Position numbers and translations under genes: made by a program | Notes under the pieces: generated by a model | Database searches by the model: none | What the model saw: the letters and a program-made list of their open reading frames with translations, nothing else | What the model was told of the DNA's origin: nothing | Shown here: positions 35,761 through 46,716 of the stretch, piece by piece | Layout of the letters: each line of letters starts with the position of its first letter | How positions within the stretch are numbered: position 1 is the first letter of the stretch | Origin: Cyrtodaria siliqua | Taxonomy: Eukaryota > Mollusca > Bivalvia > Adapedonta > Hiatellidae | Direction of reading: 5' to 3' | DNA length: 64,000 nt | Assembly: GCA_037043455.1 (NCBI GenBank) | Contig: JAWPHD010000228.1 | Span: 310,001-374,000 of the forward strand

Positions 35761-36639
35761 GTAAAGTTTGGTAAATATGTGTTGAAAGATGAAGGCCCTA
35801 TCGTCTCAACGAGGCAAAATAAAGCATTTTTAACTCAATCAAGGGCCATAACTCCGCCGATACTGGTCCGATTTGGCTGGTTTTCGAACTTGTCCAAGCT
35901 TTTATTAATAGTAACAATCTGGTAAAGTTTGGTAAAGATCTAGTGTAAGATGAAGGCTCTATCGTCTAAACGAGGCAAAATTTAGCATTTTTAACTAAAT
36001 CAAGGGCCATAACTCCGCCGATACTGGTCCGATATGGCTGGTTTTCAAATTTTAACGAGCTTTCATTGATATTAACAACCTGTTAAAGTTTGGTAAAGAC
36101 AGTATGAAAATTGAAGGCCCTATCGTCTTAACGAGAAAAAGTTAACGGACGGACGCACGACGGACGACGGACAACTCGTCATCACATAAGCTGTGATGGT
36201 CTTCGACCAATAGAGCTAAAAACCCATATAAAACATGATACAACGTCTTTAATGTCAAGCAAAAAGGCTTAAATAAACATTTAAACCATGTATAAAATTG
36301 GGGGGCCGAGTAAAAGGGCCGAGTTGACTATATACATTCCATAGGGGGTCGAGGCCGAGATGAGTAGGGGTTGAGTTAACCGGGGACCGAGTTGCACATC
36401 ATCGTATGAATTTATACACAGAGCTAATAACACGTTTGGTTATTAGAGATTTAAATAAGCTTTGATAATTAAGCTTGTTTTCAGATCCTTACCATTTATA
36501 ATATGTATATAATATCCATAGACTAGGATATCTATGTGAACATTACGACATAAACACTGTTTAAACAAGTGTAAGGGAGCGATAGCTACCGAAGTTCAAC
36601 ATGTCCTTTATTTTATCTGCACGTGAACAATAGTTGTCC

Positions 36640-37440
36640 CCGTCCACCGTCTAGGAGCAACCCTCTGTCTGTCTGTCTCCCCCTGATTTCTACACCCTGA
36701 CTGACACAGGAAAAACAGATGTCTGCATGACTGGTATCAATCATGGTGGCTCCCACCAGCTATATGCTCCTCGATCAGAATTCAGCATTGACTGTGAAAC
36801 AACACGGGTGAGCCTACAAGCAGTAGGAGTCAAACCTCACTACATAGCTGCTTTTTATCGGTCCCATGAAAATTGACGTGAACAGTCTGACTGAACTCAG
36901 GAAATCACTTGAAAAGGTAAGGAAACATCCTAGCACCAGATGGTTAATTGGTGGTATGAACTTCCCAAAGTTCGATTGGAGTAGGGATTTACCAACCCTC
37001 TTACATGACTACCATAATGCACTTGAAGATTTTATTGAACGTATGTACGACTTTAACCTGAACCAAATGATCAAAGAGCTTACACGCTCAAGCAATATTC
37101 TTGATATTTTTCTAAATTCTCACGATACTTTGGCTGAAACTGTGTCTATCATACCTGGTATCAGTGACCTGGTATGGTGTCTGTGTTGGTGCCAACCTTA
37201 AGCCCACACTTGTAAAAATAAAAACACACTGCATGTGCTTGTAAATAAAAAAGCCAATTGGGACTGGCAGCTTTTCAAGTCCAAGATGGAATCCTTCAAT
37301 GACTCCTTTTTAGATGGTGACCAAGGTATATCTGGGACGAGTTTACTGAACATATTCAATTCCCAAGATGAATGTGTGTCATCAAATATACTCGGTAAAA
37401 AAGGTTTTGGACCAGGGTATATAAAGTCATAGAAAAATAA
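36640..37440 (+). pseudogene. LINE (CR1/L2-like) endonuclease fragment
   Basis: Degenerate coding sequence related to the APE-type endonuclease of non-LTR retrotransposons. The first frame (about 36690-36877) includes LQAVGVKPHYIAAFYRSHEN. A second frame, 36866-37201, has LRKSLEKVRKHPSTRWLIGG followed by NFPKFDW, the diverged GGDFNLPxxxW motif. A further frame, 37235-37432, continues with KANWDWQLFKSKMESF. Frameshifts and stops separate them and no reverse transcriptase follows, so it is a dead fragment. Confidence 0.7.
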
Positions 37441-37930
37441 AACTAGTGGGCAGAATTTAAGTATCTTTTTTTAGTAACCAAGGTCTACCCTACCCGGTTA
37501 ATTTGGTACCAGAAACATTAAATTCCAAACAAGATTTGATTTTTAAAAAATATCGCGAACACACAAAGGGTCTGTACAAAATGTTGCAAAGTCCATACAA
37601 AGTAACAGTTACGGACACATTCGAGTAACCAATAAAAAGATTATTATGTTTTCGCAAACTTTCATTGTAAACGATAATTATTGTTGATTGTTGATCTATT
37701 GTGAATTATCAACTGAGATAATAATGGTTATGGTTGAATGTCATGGTTTAGCGATCATTGTACGGGTTCGAACACTGCCACGGTCCAAAACTTTTTTACA
37801 GTGTATACCTTCAAGGTAAGTGATTTCTTCCTCGGGTCACACATGTCATCAGACGATCCATTCGAAAAACAAATATTAAGCTATACGATAGACACAAGAA
37901 AAGTGTCAGAAGACGAAACAAGAACATCTG

Positions 37931-37993
37931 GAATGGAGATAGTTAATTAGTATGGAGATAGTTAATTAGTATGGAGATAGTTAATTAGTAAGG
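37931..37993. repeat. 20-bp triplication
   Basis: Three tandem copies of ATGGAGATAGTTAATTAGT (about 20 bp each). Confidence 0.85.
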
Positions 37994-39955
37994 ATAACGG
38001 TAAGGGATGTCCATAATGCATACATTGAAAATCACGGAATAAAATTCCCCAAAGATATAAAATATGCACCAAGTGTCGGCGTAATTTGAGAATATTTTGC
38101 GCAAAGTACGAATTTGTGTTGGGATTTAAAAAAGAATATAGTGTTTTGAAACATATTTATTTCTATTTACATATGCTTAATTATTTCTGTTATAAAAGAT
38201 AAAAATGTAAATGATAAAAAAATCATAGTTTGGTTTGGTAAATAATTAACATGAACTTACTTATTGAGAAACAAGTTGAAGCCCTCAAACAATAAAGCGC
38301 GGAATTATATTACTGAAATAAGGAGATACATTCTGGCTAAGATAACATAAACAAGTGAAGCACAGTAGTGCAATTCATCATTTTAACTGAAATGATCTGA
38401 AGTTTCAAAGCTTTCCGGCAATTCGTTTTTGAGGAATGAGGAAAAACAAAAACTTTAACCGAAAACGTTTACCAAAACGTCAAAATGCGTAGACGGACAT
38501 ACGGACGGACTGACAGAAGATAGACGGAAATCGCCAAACCATAAGCCTGGATTTGCTACGCAATCCGGCTAAAAATAAAAAGCAAACCGCGACACGGACA
38601 ATATTATTTCTAATAACAGGTCAAACTGGGCATTCCATATATATTTTAGAGAATTCACTATGATCTCTATATACAAACATGAGACCCTGGTTTGGTGTCT
38701 GACACCTTCGTATATACTTGCATATACAAAAGAAGTCAAATATTGAACATCTGTCAAATAACAAACACGTCAATTGCTCAATAAATGCATAAGGTGTTAA
38801 AGCTACAACTACTACTACTAATTGCATCATATTTATTAATGTATTATACTGATAAGGTATACACATATATTAAATGTCAAACTGCCTTATTGTTCAGAAC
38901 ATCTGTCATCTGCCAACTGTACTAAAAACAATCATTTACACATACCGTTTGAGAACAAATTACCAGTTTATGGTACATTTGAATATTTGAATGATACTTA
39001 ATAAATAGTGGATATTAATATACATTTTATAGACAATGAGGAGATAAACACACGCGTCTACTTACGTGATTGCTTTTATATTATATATATAAAGCAAAAT
39101 GTTTGAGCTACAAGTTCTTCCAGCATTATTAACGAAGGCCTTTGCCGTCAGTATTACAATTAACCACTAGAACCAAAACTTCCCTACTGTGTGCTAATCA
39201 CTACTGTGCGCACGGAAGATTCCGGAATTGAACCGCGCATTTTGAGAATTCCGATAATGCCGCGCGTTATAAAAATTCTTACTTTTCGCAGAGCAATTTT
39301 GGAATTGACTGTATTCTCATTTTGCGCATAACATATACACTCACTGGGCATGAATACACGGATACAACCATCCCACCAGCATTTGCCCCGGGGTCCGTCC
39401 CCACTCCTTCGGGCATAGTACACAACCCTTGGGTCATAGTACCTGTGTCATAACGTGGAAACCATTGAGATCCCCACCATATACACCTTAACGCGGGTGC
39501 AGGAATTTGTGATATTGCACCATCGACTGCGTGATCTCTTATGAATTATAAGCTTTTTTAAAACAGTTTTCATCTTTGCGAAGATAATCAGGTGAGCTTT
39601 TCAGTGCCATTTTGGTCCTCTTGTTTAATATTCCACATGCTTGTAGATGGGCCGTGAATCCAACTATGGCTGTGCTTGCATCTTTTGTTGCTACAGAAGT
39701 GAATATGTCGGCATATATATCTTGTCCAGATAAGAATGTGTGACGCAATATTTCAGTCAACTTAACGTGATCTCAACATAATTTAAGTCGTCATGCGACA
39801 TTTTATGTCATCAACTCGCTTTGTGGATGTTGTGCAAACAATATATTCAACTTATGCCGCTTTTTATTAAGTCGTTCTGGCTCGAAATATTGTAGTATAT
39901 CAACATAAATTATGTCAACATAGGATTATATATCGTGACATGTCGTTCTATTTAT
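37994..39955. other. Intergenic DNA, no supported gene
   Basis: AT-rich. It contains the end of another Helitron-like repeat at about 38340-38572, listed separately. No open frame has a recognisable motif. Confidence 0.5.
38340..38572 (+). mobile_element. Fragment with Helitron-like 3' end
   Basis: Ends with GGACATACGGACGGACTGAC, a hairpin (GGATT-TGCTACGC-AATCC) and GGCTAA, the same layout as the ends at 15050 and 36219. The 5' limit is uncertain. Confidence 0.4.
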
Positions 39956-39959
39956 GGTC

Positions 39960-40737
39960 ATAACAACACATCATCTGATGGGTACATTAAAGCTTCCATA
40001 ATATATGGTCCATTTATTTCCATCAATGTTCAGTTATATTCCAGCTATGTCCAGTTATTTCCCAGCACATTTCCGTCTACTATATCACTCCCGTGATATA
40101 ATAAGTATTGTTACAGATAGTATTTCCTCATTAGTGAGTCAGACATGAAAGCAATCTGGAAAACGTCTTAGAAATGATATGATATCATTTATTAACATAC
40201 ACAATTTTGCCATGTTGTTTCCCAGCCATGTCTAGTTATATTCTAGTTTTGCCAATGCTATGATATAACAGAGCGTTGTTGGTAATACTGTTCTAAGTAG
40301 TGGGGTTAATATGAAATATGAGATATGATGACATATTGTTCAAATACAATATATGGTCCAGTTATTTCCCGGCAATGTCCAGTTATTTCCCAACTTTATG
40401 TCCAGTTATTTCCCAGCACGTTATTCCGTCTACCATATCACTGCCCAGCTAGAATAGAGTATTTTACGGATATTTATCAGCGAGAAAAAGTGAACGATGA
40501 GATATGATGACATATTGTTCAAACACAATATATGGCCCATTCATTTTCCGGCAAGGACCAGTATTTTCCCAGCTATGTCCAGTTATTTTCTAGCACGTTT
40601 TTCAGTCTCTGATTATTAAGTCTGATATAATACAGTATTGTTACGGATATTATCAGCGAGAAAACATAAAGATCATATATGATGACATATTGTTCAAATA
40701 CGATATATGGTCCATTTATTTCCCGACAATGTCCAGT
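39960..40737. repeat. ~177-bp satellite, left flank of the Polinton
   Basis: Tandem units marked by GATGACATATTGTTCAAATA, ATGGTCCAGTTATTTCC and CAGCACGTTATTCCGTCTAC, spaced about 175-180 bp. A longer variant unit (with GGAAAACGTCTTA and TGATATCATTTATTAAC) is interleaved. The array resumes on the other side of the Polinton at 59433. Confidence 0.88.
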
Positions 40738-41077
40738 AGTATAGATACTGGGGGTACCAGGCCAGTTTCCCTCCCGCGCAGGGAACGAGAATAACTAGTG
40801 AAATATGCCAGGGGGAGACTCAAGCATAACTCTCATTTATATCACCAAGATCTAAATGTAAGTCACGCCTAAGTCAACCCCTCAACATATTCATTAGTTT
40901 TCTCAAGCACCCCGCTCGGGAAAACTTGCCTGATACCCCCAGTATCTATACTACTAATCAATCCGGTTTGTCATTTTAATAGCATAACATTTGCAACTCG
41001 TTAAGCAAAGTCAGAAGGAACCGGGCAGTAGTCTTCATCATCGCTCTGCATATCATTTTTTACCATGGAGTATTTTA
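40735..41077. repeat. Polinton left terminal inverted repeat
   Basis: About 340 bp, inverted and nearly identical to 59089-59431. The outer 221 bp (40735-40955) themselves begin and end with inverted AGTAGTATAGATACTGGGGG, making a nested inverted repeat. The inner end coincides with the TAA that ends the polB frame. This arm also holds a copy of the last ~25 codons of the 58851-59165 gene. Confidence 0.9.
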
Positions 41078-44000
41078 CTTGTATGCTAACGTATCTTGTC
41101 CATTATCTAATATGTATCGTTTATCATCATAAGCTGATAAACTTTTTTTATTTATTGCATAGCTGCTTATGTTATGCTTTTTTGATCTAATGACTTTCAT
41201 CTTATGGTGAGCTTCTGTTGCCGTAAACAAAATCTTTTTGTAATCATCATGTGCTATCTGTTTTTTAACAACACACTTTTTAACACCCTTACATTATTTT
41301 GCGCTAACCTCATTATCTAGCACATACGAATATAGTTTACTTCGCAACCCAACAAATTCAACAATGGATATTCCGCACGTTTCATCTTTCATCTTGCCAA
41401 TAACTTTTTTATTATCATTAAAATGAAACTGACTTTTCGGATCATAATCACAATTATCAAACAGTTCTTTATCCTTGTAAAAGTCTGCATACACATCTTT
41501 TGTTTTTATTTCATAACACAAGGAATCGGTATCAGTAAATAATAACTTAACTTTTCTATCATATTTGTTTTTGATATAGTTGTAATGGAAATCATACATC
41601 AAATATTTTGACAAGTCTAAAATACACATACCAACATAAACAGGACGATTCAAAACTAGTCTTTCTTTTATTCTGTTTATGGCAAATAAATTTTCATTAA
41701 ACATTTTACAAGAAATAAATGAAGGTCTTGCTGCATATTTTAAAAGGACCTCCTCGTCGTGAGTCAATTTAACATTAATTCTTTTTCTCAAATTTTCCAT
41801 AGTTTTGCCAAAAACTGAATTGTTCATCAGTTTGAAGAAATCCTTTTCAAAAGCATTTTTACCAGCTGTTCTCTTAGCAGTATTAAAGTCTATGTACGTC
41901 TTTAACCACTGTGATTCGTCAAACTGTAGTATCCGATGTATTTTTGTTACCTTCAATCCAAGCTTTTTATACAATTCTAAGTTTCTAAAATGCACGACAT
42001 ACTTTTCTTTATTTTTCAACGTCGTAACAAGTTTGTTAACTTTGCTAGATCCTAAATTAAACTTTTGTTTTAAATTTTTACAATAGTCTGACAACCACTC
42101 CTCTTTGATATTTAAACTTTCTGGGGCAAGAGGATAATCATTATGCGAGTCATGCAGTTTCTCGGGATACTCAATATCGCACCCAACAATGTAATTTGAT
42201 TTTCCTTTTTCAAACTTATCAACCCACTTGAAGTTGCCAGTAGGTAACGGGTGGCACATAGCCCACCCGTACAAGTTATTAGCATCGAGATATATTATGT
42301 ACTTGCTTTCTTTTTTCTTGTCATAGTCTTTCATATATTTGTTATTAGCTTTTGAATATCTGTTTGCAATATAACTCGTACCGCCTCTTAATCCTTTTTC
42401 CACAAACAAATATTGATCAATATCAGTTATTAAATCAAGTTGGATACCAGTCATCTTGAGGCATGCATCCCAGGCTAACCCAGGACTACTGAAGTAATGA
42501 CAAGGATCTAATTTGTAATACTCAATGCACATTTTTCTAAAGTTTTCAAAAACATCTGTCAGCAACAGCACATCAGTCTTAAGATACAGATCATGATATT
42601 CTCCCATATTTTTAATCTTAAATGTTTTCCATATTGTTTTAGCATAATCATAATCTGCATCTGAAATGTGTTCATCATTTAATTGAGAATAAAAACTATC
42701 TTTGCCGGGTAACTTAGTATCCTTGAAGCGTTCAAAACTGTTCATATAATCATAAGGATAAACGCCTTTTCTTTTTAGCAAGTCTAACTTTTTACCGCTA
42801 TATTCTTGAGATATGTATTGAAACGACGGAACGTTTTTTACTAGATTATCTAATGATTGGGACATGAACTGGAAACTATCAATAAATACTAAACTTTTTC
42901 CTAACATGAAAGCCATATACTTTTCCATGTTATTAGGTATAACATTTATGTTTTGTTTAAACTTTCCGATGTGTTGCATTATGAAGTGAGAATCATATCC
43001 TCTCAAGTTATGAAACACAACAGGTATTTTTCTAGTCAACCTGAAATTAATATTACATATGTCATGAGCGCTTCCCCTATACTCCCCAGTTATATGGCAA
43101 TGATCCCTGACTTTTCTGATGGAGTTTTTGTATGCCACTGTATAACCCGCGTCGCCTTTTTTGAGAGTTGTTGCAAAACCATTACCACAAATATGACATG
43201 ATTTAGATTTTTTGAATCTAGCTTCTTCTTCCTGTGACATTACTAGATCTTTTTTAAAGTTTGTATTCATAATTTTTTTACACCACTTTTCTTCTTCTAT
43301 CATTTTTTCCAAAAACTTGTAAACAGCATTTGGACCTCTATACGTTACAACTGGTTTTGAATATTGATCATCATAACAACAAACAACCTTATACCCATAA
43401 CTGCAATCAGTATGCTTTTGATATGCTTCTGTATGTGATTTTTTAGGATTGTTTGATGCTGAAGAAATACTTTCGGTTACTGCTTCAAAATCAGCATATA
43501 TAACAAACGGAACCATTAGCTGCCTGTCATAGTTTTTAAACTTAACTTTTTCATCTTCGTTTGGCATTTTTATTGCTTGTTTTCCATTAAGTGAGAGACA
43601 AACAGGTTTATGTTTTTCCAGAACTCTTTCTAATGTAAAGCATTGTAGGCATGTTTTACAAAACCATTTTTTTTCATTGTGCGCTGTTTGATTATACATC
43701 AAACTGTTAAAGTTTTTTATCCATACGTAATGATTTTTTTCTTCTTCGGTGATCAAAAGCATATCACATGTTTTTTCTGCTTTATTTTTTGATATGTGCA
43801 AACGGTATACTTGATTATCTTCATACCCAAATATGTTAAAACAAATGTTGTTTTGTTTTTCTATTTTTGGGATTTGTTTGATAGTAACAGGAAATGTTAT
43901 TCCCTTGTAATCAAGATCATCAATATGCTTTTTGTACTTTGTTATTCTTTGTGGTTTATTATTGACAGGGAATTTATAAGCCAAATGGCACCATCTAAAG

Positions 44001-44512
44001 CACTCATTATCTTTTTCATTTTTTATATTTATTAATCCTTTTTTAGAATTAGCAAGTTCTTTTGGTAAATCCAAATAAGAGCTACCTCGCAGAGGCTGAT
44101 ACTTTATTCGATTTATATAGTGTGCGTCTAGTGCCTCAATTACCCAACCACTTCCTTCAGAAAGCCAATTGCCAATTCTATTTATAATTTCTTCCTGTGC
44201 TTTGTCTAATGCTTCTGATATTTGATTTTTGTTTAATATTATTACAGCCTTTGAGGCAAAGTAAGCTGTTTTGTATATAATATCAAAACCTCCTTTGTGT
44301 TCTTTATCAAGCGGTACTTTTTTTTTAAAAGTAAGTTTCACATCAGTGCTTAATTTAAATCCGCCTGTTCTTTTTAGTTCTGCTTTGAGAAACTTTACAG
44401 CAGGATAGTGTACTTTTCGTAGTTGAACAATCGGATCATTACTACTATAAATATCTACTTTAAAAACCTTGCTATACTGTTTTGGGGATGTTTCAGTTTC
44501 TCGGATACTCAT
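41075..44512 (-). CDS. PolB: Protein-primed family B DNA polymerase (late internal stop)
   Basis: Replicative polymerase that copies Polinton DNA from a protein primer. The frame is open for 1072 codons (44512-41294), stops at TAA, and continues in frame with conserved sequence for 72 more codons to a TAA at 41075. Visible motifs: C2H2-like WFCKTCLQCF (about 285), Exo I YADFEAVTE (about 337), an endonuclease VII-like Cys/His insert (CHICGNGF and VRDHCHITGEYRG, about 440-475), Exo II FHNLRGYDSHF (about 500) and Exo III YLKTDVLLLTDVFENF (about 645). Polymerase motifs are YLDANNLYG (about 745), MNNSVFGKTMEN (about 897) and FTDTDSLCYE (about 992). All catalytic residues are present. The upstream sequence has TCTCATGTAATATTATATA before ATG. 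The early stop removes only the C-terminal tail. Confidence 0.95.
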
Positions 44513-44566
44513 TATATAATATTACATGAGATTATTTTTTTAAGTCTATATTAATTAATTAATTAA

Positions 44567-45255
44567 TCAAATAACATTATTTTCGCCCTCACCAGCGTCC
44601 TCATCGGTAACCTCATAAAAATGTTCATTGATGTCCTCGTTAGTAACCTCATCCAAGAGAGCATCTAAGTATTTCCGAAAGCATTTTTCCTCTATTATCT
44701 ATCATCTGACTTATTTTTACATGATATTTGCAGTATCTATCGAAATCAACAGTTTCAAGATCACCTCCAGCTGCCAGTGATTTTATTTTTATCCTGTATT
44801 TGCAATAGTTTATAAACTCGTCTTTATCAAAAACTTCTGCATCAATCATTTCTTTTAAACTTTTGACAAACGTTTCAAAGTCCTCGTAACATCCGATATC
44901 AGTATTAATCACATGAGGTTTTTCTAAATTGCTGATTAGATTATCTCTGAACAACTCAACATTTTCAGACATTACTTTTAACTGTGTTTCATTAAAAATC
45001 TTAATTTCTTTTTTTGCTAAATCTGTGAGAAGCTTTACAGCATCATTGCACTCAATCTCAGTTTTTATTGCCCAATCTTTTTTAAAAGCTGCAATATCAT
45101 CTGACAATCGTTGCTTGTGAACTGTCTCAAACTCTTTGATAAGTTCATTTGTCTTGGTTAAAAGAGCCTGCTCGTAAGCAGCTACTTTCTCATAAACCTT
45201 CTGTTCCTCTTCAAAATGTTTTCATTCTTCTTCTGCATAACTGTAAATACTCATA
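44567..45255 (-). pseudogene. Unknown Polinton protein, broken by TGA and a frameshift
   Basis: From ATG at 45255 (behind TCTATAGTATATG) the frame reads an acidic helix-rich N-terminus, meets TGA at about 45223 and continues open to 44649. Near 44690-44702 it shifts frame into an acidic C-terminal tail (LLDEVTNEDINEHFYEVTDE) ending at 44567. The central part includes two CKYxxKI-type segments (YCKYRIKIKSL, YCKYHVKISQM) suggesting an internal duplication, and predicted helices. I do not recognise the family. Its position next to polB suggests a replication-side gene, but that is only context. Confidence 0.6.
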
Positions 45256-45309
45256 TACTATAGATTACATTATTTTTATTTATCCGTACCTCACCGGCTA
45301 GCCGGCAAA

Positions 45310-45638
45310 TCATCCGTACATAATAATTTTAATTCCTTTGTCTAACAAAATGCTGTAGTAAGCAATAAAAGAATCTTTGTATAAAGTTGGATGGTAACTG
45401 GTTGCCTCTGAAATTTGTTTTTTGCACAAAGAACGTAGTTTGTTTATATCTCCTTTTTTATTTTCCACGATAGTTTTAGTTGTTTTACCATTGTTATGAT
45501 TCTTTCTGTCAAATCTTGAAAGTTTGAAAAAATTAAAAGCTCTGCATCTAATTTACTCGCATCTTTAAAATCAACCCTTTGAGCATATATCATTTGATCT
45601 TCCTTAAAGTTTTTGATTTCAATTTCTACTTGTTCCAT
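45310..45638 (-). pseudogene. Small unknown Polinton protein, frameshifted
   Basis: Starts with ATG at 45638 behind TCTTGTGTAATTATATAA, very like the polB upstream sequence. The first frame (MEQVEIEIKNFKEDQMIYAQ, about 50 residues) passes into another frame near 45500. That frame stays open to TGA at 45310 and ends SYHPTLYKDSFIAYYSILL. The total would be about 108 residues. Charged and helical with no known motif. Confidence 0.55.
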
Positions 45639-45707
45639 TTATATAATTACACAAGATAATATTTTTTTAAGCCTGTATTTAAATATATAATTCTATAGTA
45701 TAATATA

Positions 45708-46268
45708 ATGAATTGCAAATATTGTGAAAGAGTTTTAGATATTATTGATCCTCCTGGGGTGTGCACAGATTGCATCTTATTTTACATAACTAATAAAAAG
45801 AAGCTTTGCAAGTATTGTACCAGGACCAAACTGTGTTACAAGTGTACTTATGCATGTATAAATTGTAATGATACTTGTGAAGTTTTCGATAACGAACGCA
45901 TTTGTCTTAAGTGTGGCACACACAACGGTTACAATCTTATCACAGGTTACAACTACAACCGAACGAAATCTATTTACCATAGAAAGTATTATTTAGATAA
46001 ATACTTGGTAACATATGATTTGTCTTCTACAAATAGACAATGATTTGAAGATTTGTTTTACGAAATTGTAAAGATTTTGGACAAGCTAGAAGGTCGAAAA
46101 AGATCAATCAAATTTGAATACATTTTTCAGAAAATATTTAAAATATTAAAATTAGAAAAAGAAACAAAACCGATTAAAACAAAATCAACCAGAGACAAGT
46201 ATGATAGGATATGGAAACAAGTCAGAAAAGAATTACGACTGAATGCTCCTACGGAGCATCTCTACTAG
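45708..46268 (+). pseudogene. Zinc-ribbon protein, possibly VLTF3-like, with internal TGA
   Basis: A Cys-rich N-terminus has at least six CxxC pairs (CKYC, CTDC, CKYC, CYKC, CINC, CLKC within residues 3-70). It is followed by NYNRTKSIYHRKYYLDKYL and, after an in-frame TGA at 46041-46043, a helical lysine-rich half (46044-46268). The zinc-ribbon plus Tyr/Arg/His motif plus helical-domain order resembles the VLTF3 late transcription factors of large DNA viruses. That is my inference from layout, not an alignment. It is read rightward between leftward genes and preceded by TCTATAGTATAATATAATG. Confidence 0.6.
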
Positions 46269-46269
46269 C

Positions 46270-46692
46270 TTAATGTCCATTAAGCTTGAACCTTTTCATA
46301 TACATTTCTAGAGGTTCTGTAAAGTTATCATTCTTTTGAATCTCTAATATTTTATTAAATACAATCCTTATTATCTCTTCATCATTTTCTAGTCCTGTTG
46401 TTGTTTGGACATATGATAGAAGTTGTTTAAAACTCCTATGATGTGTTTTTAACAAAGTCTTTTTTTCTGCTATTCTTGTTTTACTCACTAAAACAGCAAC
46501 TACTGGAGGAACTGCGCCAACCACAGCTATGAAAACAGGAATTGCTGGAACTAATGCTAGGAGAGCACCACAACCAATTATTCCGCTGTTAATCTGTAAC
46601 GTTGTGTTTATAATACCGCACAATTTATAACTGCATCTGTATGCAGCCACAAGTCGCGTCAAGTGATCAATTAATTCTTCTTTGGTTTTCAT
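46270..46692 (-). CDS. Small membrane protein of the Polinton, unknown function
   Basis: An intact 140-codon frame. Residues about 35-69 form a long hydrophobic stretch (IIGCGALLALVPAIPVFIAV then VGAVPPVVAVLV), enough for one long or two short membrane segments, followed by a basic region and a helical C-terminus. Preceded by TCTAACTGTAATTATAC before ATG. It ends two bases from the end of the zinc-ribbon gene on the other strand. A virion membrane or membrane-active role is plausible but not shown. Confidence 0.7.
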   Translation of the reverse strand: MKTKEELIDHLTRLVAAYRCSYKLCGIINTTLQINSGIIGCGALLALVPAIPVFIAVVGAVPPVVAVLVSKTRIAEKKTLLKTHHRSFKQLLSYVQTTTGLENDEEIIRIVFNKILEIQKNDNFTEPLEMYMKRFKLNGH

Positions 46693-46716
46693 GTATAATT
46701 ACAGTTAGACAATAAT

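Larger units (their letters stand above)
32240..36220 (+). mobile_element. Large repeat of ~161-bp tandem units with Helitron-like 3' end
   Basis: Starts around ACAAGAGGCCCAAGAGGGC and contains about 23 units of ~161 bp, each with GAGGCAAAATATAGCATTTT, AAGGGCCATAACTCCG and GATATTAACAAT. It ends with AGTTAACGGACGGACG, hairpins (ATCACA...TGTGAT and GGTC-TTC-GACC) and CTAA at 36216-36219. The layout parallels 12850-15050 although the internal units differ. Short open frames come from the unit and repeat in both strands. Confidence 0.6.

Noticed and set aside
32757..35764. Repeated ~70-residue open frames with YRTSNGGVM and ITPPLLVRYGW
   Set aside because: They occur once per 161-bp unit on both strands; these are products of the tandem array and not genes.
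41805..44035. Plus-strand open frames opposite polB (for example 41805-42086)
   Set aside because: Antisense shadows of a strongly conserved polymerase; no motif and no upstream TCTA/TATA pattern.
45220..46043. TGA read as tryptophan or selenocysteine in the two Polinton genes with internal TGA
   Set aside because: Only two cases, beside frameshifts and TAA stops in the same element, and no SECIS-like hairpin was recognised. Simple decay explains them better.
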